This document shows positions 56,645 through 64,000 of a stretch of 64,000 bases of DNA, one piece after another. The notes under the pieces are model-generated. The model worked only from the letters and a program-made list of their open reading frames with translations, ran no database searches and was not told the origin of the DNA. This stretch comes from Bursaphelenchus xylophilus (lineage: Eukaryota; Nematoda; Chromadorea; Rhabditida; Aphelenchoididae): positions 8,489,501 through 8,553,500 of the forward strand of contig CAJFCV020000005.1 in the NCBI GenBank assembly GCA_904066235.2. Direction: 5' to 3'. The position numbers and the translations under genes are program-made. Numbering within the stretch: position 1 is the first letter of the stretch; each line of letters opens with the position of its first letter.

Positions 56645-58140
56645 AAATCAAAGAGTAAAGTGAATAAAAATTCTGTAATTAGCAACTTACTGGGAGAAAT
56701 CAATAAACTCATGAAAATTTTGACCAAAGCCATCATGGATAATATAATTTTCATCAATAAAATTTGGCGGGAAATTTGAATTTTCATATCTCTAAAACGG
56801 TATGTAGCACAAAGCCAACAGAAGGTTGCTTGTATCCAAATGCCTCAAAAATTCATTAAAATATTTATTATTTTTGAGTCAACAACAAAAAACAAGTGAC
56901 TTGTTACGAATTTTGCAAATTGTAACAGTGTAACAACAATCATTCCTTATTCAAAATTTTCGTTTCTTTCCTTTGAAGTGGGGTTTCTGTGCCTTTCTCT
57001 TCCTGAATTTCTTCTCCTGAGCTTCCCTTCTTTCGCTGATATCTTCCAATAAATCGACGGCATGTTCCGCGTCCTGAAGATAGCTCAGAGATTGGCCAAC
57101 ATCGAATGCCTTGGCCATGGCATCGCCATCCGCATCATCTTCAGAGTCCTCTTCGAAGCCGCGCTTCTTGATTTTCTTCAAATTTTTCTTTTTGAACTCG
57201 TTGTCATCGTCCGAATCATCTTCACCGTCGGAAAATTGGTCATCAAAATCTCCATTTTGCTCCAAATCCGAGTCGTTTTCGTCATCATCGTCTAGTTCGG
57301 CGTCTGAATCATCATCATGGTCTCCATCGCTCTCCGAGTCTCCACCTTCATCAGATTCGTCATCTTCACCTTGTACTTGGTCATCATCGTCTTCAGAGTC
57401 GTCAATCTCATCCAAAGCGTCGCGATTCTTTCGCTGCTGCTTTCTTTTGGCTTTGGCTTCCTTTTCCGACAATTCTCGACCAAATGCTTGGCCAAAATCA
57501 ATATCAAAAACATCATTCTTCTCGCCGGGTTCAAATCGCTCCAAAATTCCTTCAAATTCTTCCGAATCCACCGAAGCCACATCATCAAAACCATCATCCT
57601 CTCCACCATCCTCCTTCTTCTTGCCGGCTTTATTGAGTTTGACAGTGGCGAATCGGTGGAGGAACTTTTCGTCTTGGGGAATTTCTCGTTCTTGCATGTT
57701 CGCGTACTCCTAAATAAAAAACATTTCGGAAAGTTCATCCAACTAAGCTTCTACTACCATCAAAAATCTAATTCAGTCATAACTTTTCAATTTACTGCCC
57801 AAAATCATCAAATTTTGACCAAAAATTATCGGAAATCCTCATGGATAATATAATTTTGATATTAAAAATACAACATTCTTGTAAGCAACCTTTCCAAAGG
57901 CCATAAATAACCCAAAAATGCCCATTAACTTTCAAATCACAAACTGAACATCAAATTTGCCAAAAAATCAACAACCCTTCATGGATAATATAAAATTTTG
58001 GCCAAAAAGATCTTTAAACCACTACTCCAAAAGAAAACCTGCTACTACTACCAACTATAACCTCCAATTTCCCCATTTCAATCCCTTTTACACCCTTATC
58101 CCACCTTAAAACACAATGCCAATTTTGGCGGGAGTTCAAA
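54692..58140 (+). repeat. dispersed GCCAAATTTGGCGGGAAA units
   Basis: Units of about 28 nt, consensus AATGCCAAANWTGGCGGGAAATT, stand at 54692-54720, 55499-55526, 56102-56130, 56249-56277, 56760-56779 (partial) and 58111-58138, all on the plus strand, in introns of the carboxylesterase, its 3' flank and an intron of CEBPZ. A further copy is at 46959-46988. The TTTGGCGGGAAA core equals an E2F-type site. The span given covers the cluster, not one continuous repeat. Confidence 0.75.
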
Positions 58141-61100
58141 TTTTTAAAGCCCAAATCTCTCCAAACCAACTCCAAAACACTTTAAATCACTTACCGTCGA
58201 CGTAACATTCATTCTTTTAATTCCGCTGGGCACATATCCTCGATATTTTCCATCTTCGGCCGTTTTAACCTTGGGGTTTTTAAAAGCAAACCGATCCAAG
58301 AATCTGATCAAAGTAAAATCGATTAGGGCGTTTCCTTTGTAGCTAATCGAGAGTCCATCCATAATTCTTTGCGCAAAGACCGCTACGGACGGATGGTAAT
58401 GCTGGGAAAGGGCCAAAAGTTCCGTGTCGACCGATTTTTCGGCGTGTGCAAAGAGTGGATTCCGGGCGAACGGATCATAATCCACATTCCCTTGATGCTT
58501 CTGGGCCTCTTTTGTAATCAAATCACGGTAAACCCAGCCTGTTGCAGTCTTTTTCTTCGATTTTTCGCCGACTTTCTGTTCTTCCTCGGAAATTTTTCCA
58601 TTTTCGACCTTTTCCTCGGTCGAATTCACTCCATTTTGTTGGATTTTGCCGTTCAGCTTCTTCTTCTTGAACTTTCCGTTCTTTGGAGCGTCACCTAGGC
58701 CGTTAACTTGAGGTTTTTCGGGTAGTGGGACATCAAAATATTGTTCTTCCTCATCACTGTCCTCCTTTTCCTCCTTTTTCACGGCCAAACCAGTCTCCGA
58801 CTTCGGGATGGTCTTCTGAAAATTATGGGCGATTTATTTTTTATTTACAATTATTACTTATAACTTTGCAGTTTTTTGAGATTTTTCTGCACTGTGCAAA
58901 AAATTTACCCTCCGACTGCACAGTGCGAAACTTTTCCTTTCCGATTGCACCGTGCGAAAGTAGCGACAAAATTCGAAAACATGCGCACAGTGCAAGAAAA
59001 AGCGGTTCGAAAAATGCACAGAAACCCAAAACAAAAAAAAAAAAATAAAAAAATCGTTCTCGGAGGATAGGTTACCCCTAACAAATAGGTTACCCCAGCG
59101 GATAGGTTACCCCACCGGATAGGTTACCCCAAGTTTCGGATAGATAACCTCGGAGGATAGGTTACCTCGGAGGATACGTTACCCCGAGGATAGGTTACCT
59201 GAAAAAATGTTTTTTTTTGAAATGTTTTCGCTTCGGGACTAGGAAAAAAAGGACTTCTTGTGAAATTTGAAAAAATTTTCAAATGTTTTCGCTTCGGGAG
59301 TTGGAAAAAAAGGATTTTTTGTGAAATTTGAAAAAAATTTGAAGTGTTTTCGCTTCGGGACTGGGAAAAAAAGATTTTTTGGAAAATTCAACAAAATTTT
59401 GAAATGTTTTCGCATCGGAAGTAGAAAAAAGGGTGTCTGACTGAATGTTAACTGTGGTGCCGGCAGCACTAAAATTTTGTCTAAAACCAATGGTACCACC
59501 TGGTACTATATAGTACCACGTGTTTTTGGGCTCTACTAAGCACCAAACCATCACCATTACTGCATCATGGCCAAATTTTCACTTCTCACAAAACAGTACC
59601 AGTTGGTACTATATAGTACCAAGTGTTAAAACGTGTTTTTGGGTTCTACTAAGCACCAAACCAACGCCATTACCGCCTTACGGCCAAATTTGCACCTCGT
59701 ACCAGGTAGTACTATTTAGTACCAAGTGTTTAAAATGTGTTTTTTAAGCAGTACTAGGCACCAAAACAACACCATTAACGTCTGAAAGTGTTATAAGTCG
59801 AAAAATTTTCAAAAAGAATCCCTAAAGGCAGTAAGGTAACAGAAGCCCAGTTTTCATATTCAGTCAGTTCATACTCAGTCAGCTCGAAAACCTTTCAAAT
59901 TTTTTTCAATTTTCACAAAAAATCCTTTTGTTAAAAGTCCCGAAGCGAAAACATTTCAAAATTTTTTCAAATTTCACAAAGAATCCTTTTTTTCCAAGTC
60001 CCGAAGCGAAAACATTTCAAATTTTATCCAAATTTCGCAAAAAATCCTTTTTTTCCAAGTCCCGAAGCGAAAACATTTCAAATTTTATTCAATTTTCACA
60101 AAAAATCCTTCTTATTAAACTCCCGAAGCGAAAACATTTCAAAATTTTTTCAATTTTCACAAAAAATCCTTTTTTTCAACTCCCGAAGCGAAAACATTTC
60201 AAAAAAAATTTTTTTCTTTTTTTGGTAAGGGGTAACCTATTCGTGGAGTAACCTATCCGGTGGGGTAACCTATCCGTGGGGAAACCTATCCGGTGGGGTA
60301 ACCTATCCGGTGGGTAACCTATTCTCGGGGTAACCTATCCTCCCCAAATCTAAAAAAATCGCATGGTGGGAGAAAAAAATTTGTCGCACACGCACTGTGC
60401 AATCCAAATCTCCTCGATTTTTTTGCACTGTGCAATCCAAAACTTCTCGATTTTTTGCACTGTGCAATCCAAAACTCATCATTTTTTTGCACTGTGCAGC
60501 ATAAAATAAACTCAAAAGGTGCACAGAGCGCTCAAAACTTCAGTCCAAAACCCCGTCCAGTGCACTGTAACCGCCCCAAAAATCAATTTCAACTCCTTTT
60601 TACCCCTCAAACTTACATCCGAATACCTGACCAACTGGATTAATTGTGGTTTCTCGGTTAGTAATGCGTTATAAAGCAACAAAACCGCAGCTGCAAAGGC
60701 CGGGGTGTTGATCAAAGCCAATTGGAGGAGTCGTTTGATGAATGCGCGGACTCGTTCTTCCACCGGGTCCGTTTTGAGGACTTTATGGACCAAATCAAAG
60801 AATTGGACATCGGCTTTGGAAGAGCGGACTGTCAGCATTCGTTGGTAAAAAGCTGAGTAGAATCGATCCGAAAGGCCGGAGCTAAAAATAAAAATGAACA
60901 AAATTATTTGAATATCAATTTTTTTTAAAAACAATTTATAAGCTCATAAATTCCCAACTCACTTGAAAGCCATTGCTTGGTACAATAATCTGAGCGCACT
61001 TAGGGCGGTCGCCAACTTTTTCGCTGTGTGAACCACCTTATAAAGATCATCAAACTGCTCCGTTAGTTGTGCCGCTTGATCTTTAGCGAACGGGAAAGCC

Positions 61101-62831
61101 TTGTTTGCGCCTCGGATGACGTTTGTGAGCATCCGATGGTTCACGGCCTTCTTCAAGATGAGGATTCGGAACATGGAAAAGTAGATTTTCAAAAGTTTCA
61201 CCGCAACTTCTGTGTCGCCATCTCGGAGGGGCATGATTGAGAGGGTGTGTATGGCGTAAAACTGGGTTCTTTCTGGGATATTCTTCCTGAAAATGGGATG
61301 CATTACATAATTTTATATTCCACTAGGTCAGAGATGATAGAAATTAAATTTTTGAAATAGAAATCCATGATATGGTGATCAAATTCCTCTAAAATTCCAG
61401 CAACTTACCTATAGTACTCCAAATATTATAAAAATTCATTAAAACCGACAAAAATTGTCATAGACAATATAATTATCATCTAGAAATGTGGCATCCCCAT
61501 CAAAAAGTCATCAAATGGCCTATGCAGATTACACGTATCTTCTATCCTCCTAATTTCAATATTAATAAGCCCGAAAAAATCCCAGGCATCCAAAAAATTG
61601 TTAATATTATCCATAACCCTCGAATTATATCTCTTACCTAAAAATCAGCCGTTCCAATTGCCCAATCAAGATCAATCTCATATTTCCATGCTTCTCCGAG
61701 AGCTTATGGATCTGTTCGGTTGCTGTTACTGCAACCTTCTTCTTGGGATGACCAATTTTTTCGATTAAAATGTTCAAGAGTACGTCTTCTTGTTCCGGTC
61801 GTTCTGTGAGTAAATCCGCGATGATTATCACCGCCTTCTCCGCAACACCTTCGATTTGACTTGAAGTTAGAGCCTAAAGACAGAAAAAATCAAATCAAAC
61901 AAGACAAACGTACTTGTGCGCCATTTACGACATCAGCATAGAGTCGTTTTAACTCGGATTCGAATTGCCAAAGGATCAACCGTTTGTTTGCTAGGTCCAC
62001 ATTGCCTCCGGAAAGTTCTTCCACAAGGTCTAGAGGCCTCTAAAAGTTTCGAAAAAAGTTAAAATTATCAAAAATACAACTTACTCTATCCAATGGGACC
62101 AATTTCCTGTCAGGAGGGAGCAAATTCTTGATGAAAATTTCGCGAAAACTCTCTGGAAAAAATTCAAAGGTCAACAAAAAAGCTCCATGAACTTACTCAT
62201 AACCGCAACAAGAGATCGTGTTTGCTTTTTTGTAAAGAAATTGACCAGAGTTTCGAGATGTTTTATCGAATGGACTGGATCTTGAACAATCTTCAGCTGA
62301 ATGGCACTCAATTTGTCGGACATTGTTCCTTGTTCCACAATCTTGTCCAGGAACATGTCTTCCGATGTGAGGGCGCGTTTATTGGCTAAAATAGGAGTAG
62401 TTATATTATCCATGTGAAAAACACCGATTTTCTTGGATCACTTATATTCTTCTTGGGGAAAAGGACACCCAAAAGACATTCCAAGTCTTTCTATAGGTGA
62501 ACATGAGAGATCGAACCTAAAACTCAAAGAAAAATATTAAAACCTTACTTTTAGAATGGGCTTCGATCTCCTTTGCCAAAAGTTTCTCCGCTCGTTTGAC
62601 TTGATTCAGATATACTTCGTTCATATGGTTCATAGGCTGGTCTAGGGTCTCATTGAAGCCATGATCAAACCATCGTTCATCTACATCAAGCTTTACTAGG
62701 ACTTTTCTACTGAAACTTTCGGCATCTCCACTACTCTGAATCTTAGGCTTTCTATTGCTTCCGAGCTCTGTATCCAGGGATTTGAAGGTCTTAACCTTTC
62801 CATTCTCATCGAACTTCTTATGCTTGCCCAT
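56951..62831 (-). CDS. CEBPZ: CEBPZ / NOC1 (Mak21) ribosome-biogenesis factor
   Basis: Nine exons (62831-62549, 62385-62197, 62152-62085, 62039-61914, 61873-61638, 61286-60963, 60881-60617, 58815-58195, 57709-56951) join in phase to give 956 aa. NOC1/Mak21 works with NOC2 in early nucleolar 60S pre-ribosome maturation. Seen: DERWFDHGFN near the start, helical repeats, ERTQFYAIHTLSIMPLRDGD, the CBF/Mak21 domain with SDRFYSAFYQRMLTVRSSKA and RAFIKRLLQLAL, then GNVDYDPFARNPLFAHAEKS, HYHPSVAVFAQRIMDG, NALIDFTLIRFLDRFAFKNP and KRMNVTS. A long Asp/Glu/Ser region with FGRELSEKEAKAKRKQQRKN follows, and the end is basic (FKGKKRKF). TATTTTAG lies 6 nt before the ATG. The large intron 58816-60616 holds a remarkable repeat array. 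Confidence 0.93.
58870..60570. repeat. three concentric pairs of inverted tandem arrays in a CEBPZ intron
   Basis: From outside inwards: GCACTGTGCAA-type motifs (58890-59010 and 60380-60570); about eight GGATAGGTTACCCC units (59060-59200) facing about seven GGGGTAACCTATCC units (60228-60346); and four units of about 60 bp with TTTTCGCTTCGGGA (59224-59432) facing five inverted units with TCCCGAAGCGAAAA (59930-60205). The centre (59440-59850) has about three units with TGGTACTATATAGTACCA, itself a palindrome. Transcribed as part of the intron, the arrays could fold into a very long hairpin. Confidence 0.85.
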
Positions 62832-63106
62832 CTTATTCTAAAATACAATAAAAAATTGTCCATAAAAATACCAAAGTCATCATGGATAATATAATCATTG
62901 GATTGAAACCAAAATTTCTTCCCATCAAACCTCAACATAAAGATTTATTTTCATATAATTACTGAGATCGATCTAAAAATGGGTAAAATAACAAATAAAA
63001 TTCCGAAAAATACACGTAATATTCGTGTTTTAGACTTGAGCTAATGGAAAAGAATATATTTCGAATGTGCAGATTGAATCCAAGGCATCTGTAAGGCATC
63101 TAGAAC
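62832..63106 (-). promoter_or_regulatory. probable operon intercistronic region (farnesyltransferase beta to CEBPZ)
   Basis: 275 bases separate the farnesyltransferase beta stop (63107) from the CEBPZ ATG on the same strand. An AATAAA on the minus strand (62944-62949) is followed about 105 bases later by the TATTTTAG acceptor before CEBPZ. This is the classic nematode operon spacing. A CATGGATAATATAA motif is at 62881-62894. Confidence 0.55.
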
Positions 63107-64000
63107 TCAGATTGGATTCTGAGTAAAGTAGTCCAACGCAAAATTGAATTGGTCCTCGCAAACGTTGAGCAGGACGTTTGTTTTGGCCTAAAGTAAGGTA
63201 AATTTATATAAAATAATACCCATAGATAACCTCAAACAGTTTCATAAGCCATAGCAAGAATTTCTTACCAATTTCTCATCATAATTATCACTGAGCCCTT
63301 GGCCATGTTGAGCTAACGACAATCCACTCAATGCATAACATGTATGATATAAATCCGATGGTTTTGTTGGTTTATCCTTGAACCCGCCAGAAACACATTG
63401 GGAAACAAATAGGATATACTCTTCCAGTCCTTTTGGGTTAAAGGCAACCAAAGTTTGAGGTGGGGGAACCAAACAATTTTGGGCAATAACAGCTGCTGCG
63501 CCTACCCAATAGCTGTAACATACGTCGACCAATTTGCCTGCTCGGCCCTAAAGATAAAGAATAATTGGAAATAAAATCAAGAAAAGGTAGATGAAGAAAT
63601 TTAGACAGTAAAAATCCCGGGTTTGAACAAAAAGTTATATTACACTAGGCAAAATTCACGCGAAAATCCTCAGAAAAGAATGTAATTCTTCGCTCTATAC
63701 TTTGCATAACAACTAACAGCCGTTATACGCCCTACGGCTCCATTTTAATCTCAAGATCGAACATAAAATTAAAAAAATTATACTATACCATACCTATCTT
63801 ATCTTCATAAAAAATCACCCTTCTTACCTGAAATCCCCCTTCGTAAGGCATTTGCCGCATAGCACACCACCTAACCAATGCTTGAGCGTCAATCAAATGC
63901 GCTTTATCCATTAAAACCAGCGCTGCAGCTCCGCATAAAGTATATCCGCCATGAGCTTCACAATCAGGGGAACCCGCAAATCCACCTTCATAAGTTTGAC
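63107..64000 (-). CDS. FNTB: protein farnesyltransferase subunit beta, 3' part (partial)
   Basis: Exons 64000-63828 (continuing beyond the window), 63547-63269 and 63187-63107 join in phase for about 176 C-terminal residues. The beta subunit, with the shared alpha subunit, attaches farnesyl to CaaX cysteines. Seen: CEAHGGYTLCGAAALVLM, RQMPYEGGFQGRAGKLVDVC with YSYW, and YHTCYALSGLSLAQH, all hallmarks of the alpha-alpha barrel. The Asp and Cys of LVDVC and the His of YHTC correspond to the three catalytic zinc ligands of the mammalian enzyme and are present. The protein ends FALDYFTQNPI. It lies upstream of CEBPZ on the same strand, probably in one operon. Confidence 0.92.

Noticed and set aside
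57111..57713. 200-residue plus-strand Ser-rich open frame
   Set aside because: Antisense shadow of the acidic last exon of CEBPZ.
59228..59557. Minus-strand frames in the intron array (86 and 92 residues)
   Set aside because: Repetitive peptides generated by the 60-bp tandem units; they lie inside a spliced intron.
59224..60205. Regularly spaced repeats resembling a CRISPR array
   Set aside because: Units are about 60 bp with similar, not unique, spacers, occur in facing orientation, and lie in an intron of a eukaryotic gene.

Overview
The window is eukaryotic and almost certainly from a nematode. Genes are split by many very short introns (38-45 nt is common) that begin GT and end in TTTTCAG or TTTTAG. 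Six start codons lie 0-15 nt downstream of an isolated acceptor of the same type, as expected for spliced-leader trans-splicing. Two neighbouring same-strand gene pairs have operon-like spacing. No genus is assigned.

Layout: 1-731 is the 3' end of an unrecognised + gene. 0.8-7.6 kb is repeats: palindromic TGCACAGTGC motifs, foldback elements, a composite inverted-repeat element with a tRNA-like core, and a hAT-like element full of GGCCCGGCC. 7974-8950 (+) is a small secreted cystatin-like protein. 9402-14050 (-) is the SDA1/SDAD1 ribosome-biogenesis protein, and 14960-17776 (-) is cytoplasmic dynein intermediate chain. 18.6-20.8 kb is a nest of hAT-like and foldback elements. 20840-21872 (+) is a THUMPD1/Tan1 homologue, followed by an unrecognised gene (to 23153) in a probable operon. 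23621-25484 (-) encodes an AT-hook protein with three C4 zinc fingers. 25.5-36.5 kb is gene-poor and contains several nested inverted-repeat elements. 36566-43908 (+) is a 9-exon secreted Ser/Pro/Gly-rich protein. 45424-48031 (-) is an unrecognised 214-aa charged protein, and a small candidate gene lies on the opposite strand inside its first intron. 48-53 kb is again gene-poor. 53269-56644 (+) is a type-B carboxylesterase with an intact triad. 56951-62831 (-) is CEBPZ/NOC1. 63107-64000 (-) is the 3' part of protein farnesyltransferase beta, upstream of CEBPZ in a probable operon.

Three genes (SDA1, CEBPZ/NOC1, THUMPD1) serve ribosome biogenesis or RNA modification. The rest are unrelated housekeeping or secreted functions.

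The most unusual signals are non-genic. A CEBPZ intron holds three concentric pairs of inverted tandem arrays. Non-autonomous elements with 8-bp target duplications are made mostly of short subterminal repeats. Several 12-30 nt motifs recur through introns, including an E2F-like GGCGGGAAA unit. The nested small gene reads well only if the ribosome or the sequence shifts by -1 at a CCCAAAA heptamer.

Exon coordinates were derived by hand from splice signals, frame continuity and remembered family features. No alignment or search was run.
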